A stretch of 64,000 nt of DNA, taken from assembly GCF_002843305.1 (NCBI RefSeq), contig NZ_PGSG01000054.1, forward strand, positions 1 through 64,000, in the 5' to 3' direction. Each line of letters starts with the position of its first letter. Within the stretch, counting starts at the first letter, position 1. The notes under the pieces were generated by a model that was given only the letters and a program-made list of their open reading frames with translations, had not been told where the DNA came from and ran no database searches. This stretch comes from Streptomyces barkulensis. Lineage in GTDB: Bacteria > Actinomycetota > Actinomycetes > Streptomycetales > Streptomycetaceae. This document shows positions 25,751 through 34,600 of this stretch, one piece after another. A program made the position numbers and the translations under genes.

Positions 25751-26550
25751 GCCCCCTCCCGAACTCCGTCCGGGGGTACCCCCCGCCGGCCACCGTCCGC
25801 ACCCGGGTGAAGGCGGCCCTGCGCCGCCCGCACCGGTCGGCCGCCCCGCTCACGCCCGAGGAGGAGGAGACGCGGGCCCTGCTGCTGCGGCTGATGTCCC
25901 TGCTGCTGCAGTACCCGGACGCCTCGCTCACCGCCGCCCGGCCGGTGCTCACCGCCACCGTCGGGGCGCTGCCGCCCTCCCCCGCCGCCGAGCGTCTGGC
26001 CGCGTTCACCCAGTGGTTCGCCGGGCAGGAGCCGGACGCGCTGGAGCGGCACTACGTCGAGACCTTCGACCTGCGGCGCCGCAGCGGCCTCTACCTCACC
26101 TACTACCTGCACGGCGACACCCGCCGCCGCGGCATGGCCCTGCTGACCCTCGCCCAGCGCTACCGCGCCACCGGCTGGGACACCGACGGCGGCGAACTGC
26201 CCGACCACCTCCCGGTCGTCCTGGAGTACGCCTCGCTCGCCGGGCCGCGCGCGGGCGAGGCCCCGCTGCGCCTGCACCGGCGCGGGCTGGAGCTGATCCA
26301 CCACGCGCTGGCCGACGGCGGCTCCCCCTACCGGCACGTGCTCGCCGCGCTGCTGACCCTGCTGCCGCCCGCCACCGAGGCCGATCTGAAGGCCGTCGCC
26401 GAGCTCGCCGCCCAGGGGCCGCCCGCCGAGGACGTCGGGCTCGACCCGTACGGGGCGGGCGAGTTCGCGCCGCCGGGCGCGTTCGTCCCGCCCCGGCAGG
26501 CCCCGCCCACTGTCATGCCGCCCCCGTCGACCCCGGAAGGCTCCCGATGA
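25747..26550 (+). CDS. narJ: Nitrate reductase molybdenum cofactor assembly chaperone (first copy)
   Basis: A 267-residue NarJ. The TorD/NarJ-type helical fold is recognisable from LLLRLMSLLLQYPD, HYVETFDLRRRSGLYLTYYLHGDTRRRG and LPDHLPVVLEYASL. It binds apo-NarG and times cofactor insertion; it is not part of the finished enzyme. Both ends overlap neighbours by ATGA. The last 35 residues are Pro/Ala rich, as in other actinobacterial NarJ proteins. Confidence 0.94.
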   Translation: MSPLPNSVRGYPPPATVRTRVKAALRRPHRSAAPLTPEEEETRALLLRLMSLLLQYPDASLTAARPVLTATVGALPPSPAAERLAAFTQWFAGQEPDALERHYVETFDLRRRSGLYLTYYLHGDTRRRGMALLTLAQRYRATGWDTDGGELPDHLPVVLEYASLAGPRAGEAPLRLHRRGLELIHHALADGGSPYRHVLAALLTLLPPATEADLKAVAELAAQGPPAEDVGLDPYGAGEFAPPGAFVPPRQAPPTVMPPPSTPEGSR

Positions 26551-27371
26551 GCGCCCCACCCGCATCCGCACCCGTCCTCCTGGCCGCGGCGAGCGGCGCC
26601 GAACTCCTGCTGTGGGTGGCCGTTCCCTATGTCTGCCTCGCCGTGTTCGCGGTGGGACACGTCTGGCGCTACCGGCAGGACCAGTTCGGCTGGACCTCCC
26701 GCACCAGCCAGCTGCTGGAGCACCGGTGGCTGCGCTGGGGCAGCCCGCTGTTCCACCTGGGCGCCTTCATGGTGATCGCAGGACATGTCGTCGGCCTCGC
26801 CGTGCCGGCCTCGTGGACGGAGGCGGTCGGCGTCGACGAGCACACCTATCATCTGACGGCCGTGTGGGCGGGCTCGGTCGCCGGGGTGGCCATGGTGGCC
26901 GGCCTGGGCATGCTCTGCGCCCGCCGGCTGCTGACCCGCCGGGTCCGGCTGGGCACCGACCGCAGCGACAAGCTCCTCTTCCCGCTGCTGTCCGCCACCG
27001 TGGTGCTGGGCATCGCCGCGACCGCCGCCCACAATGTGTTCGGCGCGGGGTACGACTACCGCTCCACCGTCTCCGTCTGGTTCCGCGGCCTGTTCGCCCT
27101 CCAGCCGCAGCCGGAGGCGATCTCCGGCGCGCCGCTGCTGTTCCAGCTCCACGCCCTGACCGCCTGCCTGCTCTTCGCCGCCTGGCCGTTCACCCGGCTG
27201 GTGCACGTGTGGTCCGCCCCGGTCGGCTATCTGGCCCGGCCCTATCTGGTCTACCGGAGCCGGAGCGGCGCCGCGGTCCCGGCCCCCCGGGGCGGGGTGC
27301 CCCGGCACCGGCCCGGCGGGAACAGGCCCGGCGGGAACAGGCCCGGTCGCCGCACCGGGAGCCGGGCGTGA
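26547..27371 (+). CDS. narI: Respiratory nitrate reductase gamma subunit (first copy)
   Basis: A 274-residue membrane cytochrome b that oxidises menaquinol and anchors NarGH. Five membrane segments are visible, and the four haem-ligand histidines are present: FHLG and GHVVG on one helix, and LHALTACLL and RLVHVW on the last. The C-terminal 35 residues are a basic tail with a repeated PGGNR unit (15-bp repeat, about 27312-27345). The stop overlaps the GTG of the VKOR gene. Confidence 0.95.
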   Translation: MSAPPASAPVLLAAASGAELLLWVAVPYVCLAVFAVGHVWRYRQDQFGWTSRTSQLLEHRWLRWGSPLFHLGAFMVIAGHVVGLAVPASWTEAVGVDEHTYHLTAVWAGSVAGVAMVAGLGMLCARRLLTRRVRLGTDRSDKLLFPLLSATVVLGIAATAAHNVFGAGYDYRSTVSVWFRGLFALQPQPEAISGAPLLFQLHALTACLLFAAWPFTRLVHVWSAPVGYLARPYLVYRSRSGAAVPAPRGGVPRHRPGGNRPGGNRPGRRTGSRA

Positions 27372-28015
27372 CGGCCGAGCGGGCTCCCGAGGAGTCCGGG
27401 AGCGCCGCGCGGGCGCGGCGCTCCCCCCTGGGGGCGGGCCGGGCGACGGCCCTGGTCATCACCCTCACCGGACTGGTCGGCTGGCTGGCCTCCTTCCAGC
27501 TGACCGCCGACGGCTGGCGGGTGCTGGGCGACCCGGACTACCGGCCCTCGTGCGATCTCAGCCCCGTCGTCGGCTGCGGCAGTGTGCTGTCGAGCCCGCA
27601 GGGCAGTGTGCTGGGCTTCCCCAACATGCTGCTCGGCCTGGGCGCCTTCGCCGCCGTCGCCGCCCTCGGCGCCGCCCTGCTCCTGGGGGCGCGGCTGCAC
27701 CGGGCGCTGTGGCTGGCCCTGAACGCCGGGGCGCTGGCCGGGGTCGTCCTCGTCCACTGGCTGATCCAGCAGTCGCTCTACGAGCTGGGCCGGATCTGCC
27801 CGTACTGCGCCGTGGTGTGGGCCGTCACCGTCCCGCTGTTCTGGTACGTGACGCTGCACGACCTCCGGCACGGCGTCCTGCCGGTGCCGCGCCGCGCGCG
27901 GGGCGTCCTGAGCGCCGTGCTGGAGCTGCACGGCGTGATCCTGGCGACCTGGTACGCCGTCGTCGTGCTGCTGGTCCTCACCCGCTTCTGGGACCACTGG
28001 ACCGGCCTGCTGTGA
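27368..28015 (+). CDS. Vitamin K epoxide reductase (VKOR)-family membrane protein
   Basis: A 215-residue membrane protein with four to five helices. It has the VKOR cysteines: a loop pair in SCDLSPVVGCGSV and the redox-active RICPYC motif, with the conserved Ser/Asn region FPNMLLG. Bacterial VKOR regenerates DsbA-like thiol oxidases using menaquinone. The GTG start overlaps the narI stop (GTGA), so it is the fifth gene of the nar operon. The second nar operon has a cupin in this position. Coupling of disulfide formation to the quinone pool under low oxygen is an attractive reading but is inference. Confidence 0.9.
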   Translation: MTAERAPEESGSAARARRSPLGAGRATALVITLTGLVGWLASFQLTADGWRVLGDPDYRPSCDLSPVVGCGSVLSSPQGSVLGFPNMLLGLGAFAAVAALGAALLLGARLHRALWLALNAGALAGVVLVHWLIQQSLYELGRICPYCAVVWAVTVPLFWYVTLHDLRHGVLPVPRRARGVLSAVLELHGVILATWYAVVVLLVLTRFWDHWTGLL

Positions 28016-28021
28016 GACGGT

Positions 28022-28064
28022 CCGCCCCGTCACCGGGCCCGGCTCGGGCCCGGTGACGGGGCGG
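28022..28064. terminator. 20-bp perfect hairpin between the two nar operons
   Basis: CCGCCCCGTCACCGGGCCCG (28022-28041) and CGGGCCCGGTGACGGGGCGG (28045-28064) are exact reverse complements with a 3-nt loop. It sits between the convergent ends and can terminate both. Confidence 0.88.
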
Positions 28065-28103
28065 GTCCGCGCCGGGCCGGCCGGCGGAATCGGTCCGCCG
28101 GGG

Positions 28104-28478
28104 TCAGTCCAGCCGGACGGTGAGCAGTACCAGGGCGTCGGTGTCGGCGGTCAGCCGGTGGCGCTCCGCGGGGATGGCGATGAGGTCCTCCGGGCCCAGC
28201 TCCCACTCCCGCTCGACGGTGCTCAGCGTCACCCGGCCGGTCAGGCACAGCAGCGTCGCGGCTCCGGGCGCCTGGTGCTCGGCCAGCCCGTGGCCGGCGG
28301 CCAGCGCCATCAGGGTCACGCTGAGTCCGGGGACCTTGACGACGGTCTGCGCCTTCCGCCCGGAGCCGGCCGCCCCCGCCTCGGCCAGCAGCCACTCGCC
28401 CTGGGCCCTCAGCCCGGCCACCTCTCCGGCGGGGTGTTTCTCGCGGTCCGGTTCGGGACCGCCCTGCGGAGTGATCAT
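28104..28478 (-). CDS. Small cupin-domain protein
   Basis: A 124-residue single-domain cupin: LSVTLMALAAGHGLAEHQAPGAATLLCLTGRVTLSTVEREWELGPEDLIAIPAERHR contains both cupin motifs, with GHGLAEHQ and the ERHR histidines as possible metal ligands. The ATG overlaps the narI2 stop (ATGA), making it the last gene of the second nar operon. Related small cupins are common near nitrate and NO genes in actinomycetes; its ligand and role are unknown. Confidence 0.8.
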   Translation of the reverse strand: MITPQGGPEPDREKHPAGEVAGLRAQGEWLLAEAGAAGSGRKAQTVVKVPGLSVTLMALAAGHGLAEHQAPGAATLLCLTGRVTLSTVEREWELGPEDLIAIPAERHRLTADTDALVLLTVRLD

Positions 28479-29233
28479 CGGACACGCTCCCATCCGCGCC
28501 GGGTGGCACGCGAGCCCAGCTGCGTGTCCCGGCTGCGGTAGACGATGTAGGGACGGGTGAGGTACCCCAGCGGAGCGGTCAGCATGTGCACCAGCCGGGT
28601 GAAGGGCCAGACGGCGAACAGGGCCAGCGCGCTGAGCGCGTGGAGCTGGAACAGCAGCGGCACGCCGACCATCAGCGCGGGGTCGGGCTGGAAGTAGAAG
28701 ATCGACCGGAACCAGGGGGAGATGGTGGTCCGGTAGTCGTAGCCGTCGTCGACGATGTTGGCGGCCACCGTGGCGGCCAGCCCCAGCACCAGTGCCGCGG
28801 TGAGCATCAGGTACATCAGCTTGTCGTTGCGGGTGGTGGCGCTGAAGACCGGGCCGACGGTGCGGCGCCGGTAGATCAGGATGGCGATCCCGCCCAGGGT
28901 GCTCACGCCCGCGATGGTGCCCATGACGACGGCGGAGACATGGTAGGTGTGCTCGCTCACCCCCGCCGCCTCGGTCCAGCTGTTGGGGATGACCAGGCCG
29001 ACGACATGGCCGATCAGCACCACCAGGATGCCGAAGTGGAACAGCGGACTGCCGATGCGCAGCAGCCTGCTCTCGTAGAGCTGGGAGGAGCGGGTGGTCC
29101 AGCCGAACTTGTCGTATCGGTAGCGCCAGACATGCCCGCCGACGAACATCACCAGCGCCACGTACGGCAGGATCACCCACAGCAGGATGTCGAGCGCGCC
29201 GGGGCCGGCGGCGTTCTGGGCCAGGTGCGTCAT
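28475..29233 (-). CDS. narI: Respiratory nitrate reductase gamma subunit (second copy)
   Basis: A 252-residue cytochrome b with five membrane segments and the four haem-ligand histidines (LFHFG, GHVVG, LHALSA, RLVHML). It parallels the first narI closely through the core but lacks that copy's basic PGGNR tail and ends in RGWERVR. Start and stop overlap narJ and the cupin gene by ATGA, so the five genes are translationally coupled. Confidence 0.95.
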   Translation of the reverse strand: MTHLAQNAAGPGALDILLWVILPYVALVMFVGGHVWRYRYDKFGWTTRSSQLYESRLLRIGSPLFHFGILVVLIGHVVGLVIPNSWTEAAGVSEHTYHVSAVVMGTIAGVSTLGGIAILIYRRRTVGPVFSATTRNDKLMYLMLTAALVLGLAATVAANIVDDGYDYRTTISPWFRSIFYFQPDPALMVGVPLLFQLHALSALALFAVWPFTRLVHMLTAPLGYLTRPYIVYRSRDTQLGSRATRRGWERVR

Positions 29234-29931
29234 CGGCGGCCTCCCACCGGGTCGGGCATGTACTGGGGCGGTGCGAAGGGCGCCAGGCCCACCTCCTCCT
29301 CGGGCGGCCCCTCGGCGGCCAGGCGGGTGACGGCCTCGCGCTCGTCGCCGCCCAGCGGCGGCAGGGTGGCCGAGACCGAGTCCAGGACGTGCGCCCAGGG
29401 CGCGCCGGTGTCGTGCAGGGCCAGGCGCAGCAGTTCCAGGCCGGCGCGGTGCTCGGTCAGCAGCTTCCGCCCGGCCTCGGGCTCGCCGGCGGCGAACTCC
29501 AGGACGACGGCCAGGTGGTCGGGCAGTTCCTCGTCGGTCAGGCGCAGTCCGGCGGCGGCGTACGTCCGCTTGATGCGCAGCAGCGCCACACCGCGCTTGC
29601 GGGTGTCGCCGTGGGCGTAGTAGGTCAGGAACGGGCAGCAGCGTCTGCGGTGGTCGAAGACCTCCACGTACTCGGCGGCCAGGCGGGCGGTGCCGGTGCG
29701 CTCGGCGTGGTCCAGGAAGCGGTGCAGGGGGGCCGCGACCGGTGCGGGCAGCGCGGCCGCGACCCGGCGGGCCAGACGGAGGCGGCCGTCCAGGTGCTCG
29801 TCGGGGTAGGCCAGCAGCAGCGACTGAACCTGCCAGGCCGGTGCGGGCAGGGAGGCTTCCGGTCCGGGCGTGTGCCCGGACGTGTGCCCGGTGGCGCGCT
29901 CGGGGGTGTGGTCGGTGGTGCGGGGGGTCAT
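29230..29931 (-). CDS. narJ: Nitrate reductase assembly chaperone (second copy)
   Basis: A 233-residue NarJ: VQSLLLAYPDEHLDG, YVEVFDHRRRCCPFLTYYAHGDTRKRG and LPDHLAVVLEFAA match the family. The first 28 residues are a Thr/His/Pro-rich extension absent from the other copy (TGHTSGHTPGPE). The start at 29931 overlaps the narH2 stop (ATGA). It contains a Cys-Cys pair not present in the first NarJ. Confidence 0.93.
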   Translation of the reverse strand: MTPRTTDHTPERATGHTSGHTPGPEASLPAPAWQVQSLLLAYPDEHLDGRLRLARRVAAALPAPVAAPLHRFLDHAERTGTARLAAEYVEVFDHRRRCCPFLTYYAHGDTRKRGVALLRIKRTYAAAGLRLTDEELPDHLAVVLEFAAGEPEAGRKLLTEHRAGLELLRLALHDTGAPWAHVLDSVSATLPPLGGDEREAVTRLAAEGPPEEEVGLAPFAPPQYMPDPVGGRR

Positions 29932-31670
29932 GGCTTCGGCTCGCTCTCGGCGTTCGGGTCGGTGCCGTCCATCAGTTCCCTCGGGGGCGCCTCCCCGCTG
30001 CCGGGACTGTCGGGGAACAGCCCCTTCGGGCGGCCCTTTCCGTCCCAGTTGAGGAGGTTGACGCGATTGGCCTTGTCCGCCGGGTCGGTGAAGGAGTCGG
30101 TGGTCTGGCGGGCGTGGAGCATCCGGAAGTTCTCCACGGCCACCGGGTCGGGCCCGCCGGACGCCTCCCCGAACGGGCCGGAGCCTCCCGCCCGTCGCCC
30201 GGCCCCTCCCATCCCGGGGCCGCCCTCGTAGTCCAGGCTGCACTCGGTGGCCAGTTCCTCCAGGCCGTGCGCCTGCTCGGCGTGGGCGGGCGGGATGACG
30301 TACCGCTCGTCGTACTTGGCCAGTGCCAGCAGCCGGTACATCTCGTACATCTCCTCCTCGCCCATGCCGACGGCGGCCGGGATGGAGGCGTCGGGCTCAC
30401 GGCCGAGGTTGATGTCGCGCATGTAGCTGCGCATGGCGGCGAGCTTGCGCAGCACGGCGTCGACGGGGGCCGGGTCGCCGGCGGTGAACAGCTCGGCGAG
30501 GTACTCGACGGGGATGCGCATCGTGTCGATGGCGGCGAAGAGGTTGCCGCGGTCCTCGGCGTCGTGGCCGGTGCCGCGCACCGCGTCCACGACCGGGGAC
30601 AGCGGCGGGATGTACCAGACCATGGGCATGGTGCGGTACTCCGGGTGCAGCGGCAGGGCCACCTTGTAGGTGTTGATCAGGGAGTGGACCGGGGAGCGCT
30701 GGGCGGCCTCGATCCAGTCGCGGGGGATGCCCTCGCGCTCGGCCGCCGCGATCACCTCCGGGTCGTTCGGGTCGAGCAGGATGCTCCGCTGCGCCTCGTA
30801 CAGGTCCTTGTCGTCGGGGGTGGAGGCGGCCTCCAGCACCCGGTCGGCGTCGTAGAGGACCAGGCCGATGTAGCGCAGCCGCCCCACGCAGGTCTCGGCG
30901 CAGACGGTGGGCAGTCCGACCTCGATGCGCGGGAAGCAGAAGGTGCACTTCTCGGCCTTGCCGGTGCGGTGGTTGAAGTAGACCTTCTTGTACGGGCAGC
31001 CGGTGACGCACATCCGCCAGCCGCGGCAGCGGTCCTGGTCGACCAGGACGATGCCGTCCTCGCTTCGCTTGTAGATCGCCCCCGAGGGGCAGGAGGCGGC
31101 GCACGAGGGGTTGAGGCAGTGCTCGCAGATGCGCGGCAGGTAGAACATGAAGGTCTGCTCGAACTCGAACTTCACCTTGTCCGCGATCTCGGCGACCAGC
31201 ACGTCCTTGCCGCCGTGCTCCGGAGCCCCGCCGAGGTTGTCGTCCCAGTTCGCCGACCAGGTGATCTTCATGTCCTCACCGGTGATGAGGGACTTGGGCC
31301 GGGCGACGGGGCTGTGCTCCTGCAGGGGGGCGTTGGTGAGGGTCTCGTAGTCGTACGTCCACGGCTCGTAGTAGTCGTCGAGCGCGGGCAGCTTGGGGTT
31401 GGAGAAGATGGTGATGAGCTTCTTGAACCGGCCGCCGGCCCTGAGCTTCAGCCGTCCCCGCTTGTTGACCTCCCAGCCGCCCTTCCAGGTCTCCTGGTCC
31501 TCGTAGCGGCGCGGGTAGCCCTGGCCGGGCCGGGTCTCGACGTTGTTGAACCAGACGTACTCCACGCCGCTGCGGTTGGTCCATGCCTGCTTGCAGGTGA
31601 CCGAGCAGGTGTGGCACCCGATGCACTTGTCGAGGTTCATCACCATCGCCATCTGGGCCATGACCTTCAT
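29928..31670 (-). CDS. narH: Respiratory nitrate reductase beta subunit (second copy)
   Basis: A 580-residue iron-sulfur subunit with all four cluster motifs (CIGCHTCSVTC, CEHCLNPSCAASCPSG, CRGWRMCVTGCPYKK, CTFCFPR). After about residue 470 it carries a C-terminal extension with a Gly-rich stretch (GGPGMGGAGRRAGGSG) and a charged tail that the first NarH lacks. The ATG is shared with the narG2 stop as TGATG. The core is very similar to the first copy. Confidence 0.96.
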   Translation of the reverse strand: MKVMAQMAMVMNLDKCIGCHTCSVTCKQAWTNRSGVEYVWFNNVETRPGQGYPRRYEDQETWKGGWEVNKRGRLKLRAGGRFKKLITIFSNPKLPALDDYYEPWTYDYETLTNAPLQEHSPVARPKSLITGEDMKITWSANWDDNLGGAPEHGGKDVLVAEIADKVKFEFEQTFMFYLPRICEHCLNPSCAASCPSGAIYKRSEDGIVLVDQDRCRGWRMCVTGCPYKKVYFNHRTGKAEKCTFCFPRIEVGLPTVCAETCVGRLRYIGLVLYDADRVLEAASTPDDKDLYEAQRSILLDPNDPEVIAAAEREGIPRDWIEAAQRSPVHSLINTYKVALPLHPEYRTMPMVWYIPPLSPVVDAVRGTGHDAEDRGNLFAAIDTMRIPVEYLAELFTAGDPAPVDAVLRKLAAMRSYMRDINLGREPDASIPAAVGMGEEEMYEMYRLLALAKYDERYVIPPAHAEQAHGLEELATECSLDYEGGPGMGGAGRRAGGSGPFGEASGGPDPVAVENFRMLHARQTTDSFTDPADKANRVNLLNWDGKGRPKGLFPDSPGSGEAPPRELMDGTDPNAESEPKP

Positions 31671-34600
31671 CAGTAGGTCACCTCCTGGGAGCGGCGGCGG
31701 ATGACGGTGACCTCGTCGCGCTGGTTGCCGGTGGGGCCGAGGTAGTTGAAGGCGAAGGAGAGCTGGGCGTAGCCGCCGATCAGGTGGGAGGGTTTGATCA
31801 TCAGCCTGGTCAGGGAGTTGTGGATGCCGCCGCGCCTGCCGCTGGTCTCGGAGCGGGGCACGTCGATGAGCCGGTCCTGCGCGTGGTGCATGTAGACGGT
31901 GCCCTCCGGCATGCGGTGGGAGACGATCGCGCGGGCGACGACCACGCCGTTGCGGTTGACCGCCTCGATCCATTCGTTGTCGGCCACTCCGATCTTCCGC
32001 GCGTCCTCCCGGCTCATCCAGACGGTCGGCCCGCCGCGGGAGAGGGAGAGCATGAACAGGTTGTCCTGGTACTCGGAGTGGATGGACCACTTGTTGTGCG
32101 GGGTCAGGTACCGCACGGTGACGCCCAGTTCGCCGGTGCTGCCGACCTGGGGCTCGTCGAAGAGGGCGTGCATGTTCAACGGCGGCCGGTACACCGGCAG
32201 CCACTCGCCCAGCTCCGCCATCCAGTCGTGGTCGAGGAAGAAGTGCTGGCGTCCGGTGAGGGTGTGCCAGGGCTTGAGGCGCTCGACGTTGATGGTGAAG
32301 GGCGAGTAGCGCCGCCCGCCGGACTCCGACCCGGACCACTCCGGGGAGGTGATGACGGGTACGGGCTGGGACTGGGTGTCGGCGAAGGTGACCCGTTTGC
32401 CCTCGTGTTCGGCGGCCAGGTCGGCCAGTCGGGTGCCGGTGCGGGCCTCGACGCTGCGGAAGCCCTGGGTGGCCAGATGCCCGTTGGTGGTGCCGGACAG
32501 GGCGAGGATCGCCTCGCAGGCCTGGATGTCGCGGGCGATGGAGGGACGGCCGTCGGCGACGCCGCCGTGGACGGTGCCGTTCTTGCTGCGCAGGTACTCC
32601 AGTTCCCGGTCGAGTTTGAAGGTGACGCCCTTGGTGGTGGCGCCCTGGCTGTCCAGCAGGGGGCCGAGGGCGGTCATCTTCTCCGCCACTGCCGCGTAGT
32701 CGCGTTCGACGGTCACCAGTTTGGGCATGGTGCGGCCGGGGACGGGCTCGCACTCGCCGGCCTTCCAGTCCCGTACTCGGCCGTGGGGATTGGCCAGTTC
32801 GTCCGGGGTGTCGTGCAGGAGCGGGGCGGCGACCACGTCGCGGACGGTGCCCAGGTGGTCGGCGGCCAGCCGGCTGAAGGCCCTGGCGATGGTGTTGAAG
32901 GCGTCCCAGTCGGTGCGGGTCTGCCAGGGCGGGGAGATGGCCGGGTTGAACGAGTGCACGTAGGGGTGCATGTCGGTGGTGTTGAGGTCGTGCTTCTCGT
33001 ACCAGGTGGCGGCCGGGAGCACGATGTCGGAGTAGATGGTGGTGGACGTCATCCGGAAGTCCAGCGACAGCAGCAGGTCGAGCTTGCCGGTGGGGGCCTG
33101 CTCGTGCCAGACCACGTCGCGCGGGCGGGCCCCCTCGGGCGCCTCCTCGGCGCGCACGGAGGAGTCGGTGCCCAGCAGGTGTTTGAGGAAGTACTCGTTG
33201 CCCTTGGCGGAGGAGCCCAGCAGGTTCGCCCGCCACACCGTCAGTACCCGGGGGAAGTTGGCCGGGTCGTCCGGGTCCTCGGCGGCGAACCGCAGCCGCC
33301 CGGCCTTGAGTTCGTCCACCACGTACTCCCCCACCTCGCGGCCGGCCGCCGCGGCGTCCTCGGCCACGGCCAGCGGGTTGCGGTCGAAGGTGGGGTAGGA
33401 CGGCATCCAGCCCATGCGGGCGGACTGGGCGATGACGTCGGCGGTGGTCTTTCCGGCGAACGTGCCGCCCGCGGAGGCCGCCGAGAGGGTGTCGGCGCCG
33501 AAGGGGTCGTAGCGGAACTGGTCGGTGTGCAGGTACCAGTACGCGGTCTGGATCATCTGCCGGGCGGGCCGGTTCCAGTCGGCGGCGGTGGCCAGCGCCG
33601 AGTAGCCGGTGATGGGGCGGACCTTCTCCTGGCCGACGTAGTGGGCCCAGCCGCCGCCGTTGACGCCCTGGCAGCCGGTGATGGTGGTCAGGGTGAGGAA
33701 GGCCCGGTAGATGGTGTCGGAGTGGAACCAGTGGTTGGTGCCCGCACCCATGATGATCATGGAGCGGCCGCCGGACTCCTCGGCGTTGTCGGCGAACTCC
33801 CGCCCGATGCGGGCGGCCTTCTCCGCCGGAACCCCGGTGATGGCCTCCTGCCAGGCGGGGGTGTAGGGCTGGGAGGCGTCGTCGTAGCCGGTGGGCCAGG
33901 TGCCCGGCAGCCCGTCGCGGGCGACGCCGTACTGGGCCAGCAGCAGGTCGAAGACGGTGGTGACCGGCTTCCCGCCGATCCGGCGGACGGGGACGCCGCG
34001 GCGCAGTGACGCGGCCCGGCCGTCGGGGGTGTCGAAGCGGGGCAGTTCGACCTCGACCGCCGCCTCGCCGCCGCCGGAGGCGGTGAGCAGCGGATCGGTG
34101 TCGCCCAGCTCCAGGTTCCACTTCCCGGCGCCGGACTCGCCGTAGCGGTGGCCGAGCGAGCCGTTCGGCACCACGGGGCCACCGGTGGCCGAGTCCAGCA
34201 GGACGGTCTTGAACTCCGCGTTCTCCGCCTCCGCCTCGGCCCCGCCGAGGTCGGCGGCGGTCAGGAACTTGCCCGGCCGGTACACACCTTCCGGGCCCTC
34301 CTCCAGGCGGACCAGGAACGGCAGGTCGGTGTAGCGCTTGACGTAGTCGGCGAAGCGCCCGGCCTGCCGCTCGACGAAGAACTCCTTGAGGATCACATGG
34401 CCCATGGCCATCGCCAGCGCCCCGTCGGTGCCCGGGTGCGGGGCCAGCCACTCGTCGGCGAACTTGACGTTGTCGGCGTAGTCGGGGGCGACGGCGACGA
34501 CCTTCTGGCCCCGGTAGCGGGCCTCGGCCATCCAGTGCGCGTCGGGGGTGCGGGTCACCGGCAGGTTGGAGCCCCACATGACCAGGTAGCCGGCGTCCCA

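Noticed and set aside
28022..28064. The 20-bp perfect inverted repeat as an insertion-sequence end or attachment site
   Set aside because: It lies exactly between two convergent operons, has a 3-nt loop and no transposase or target duplication; a bidirectional terminator explains it.
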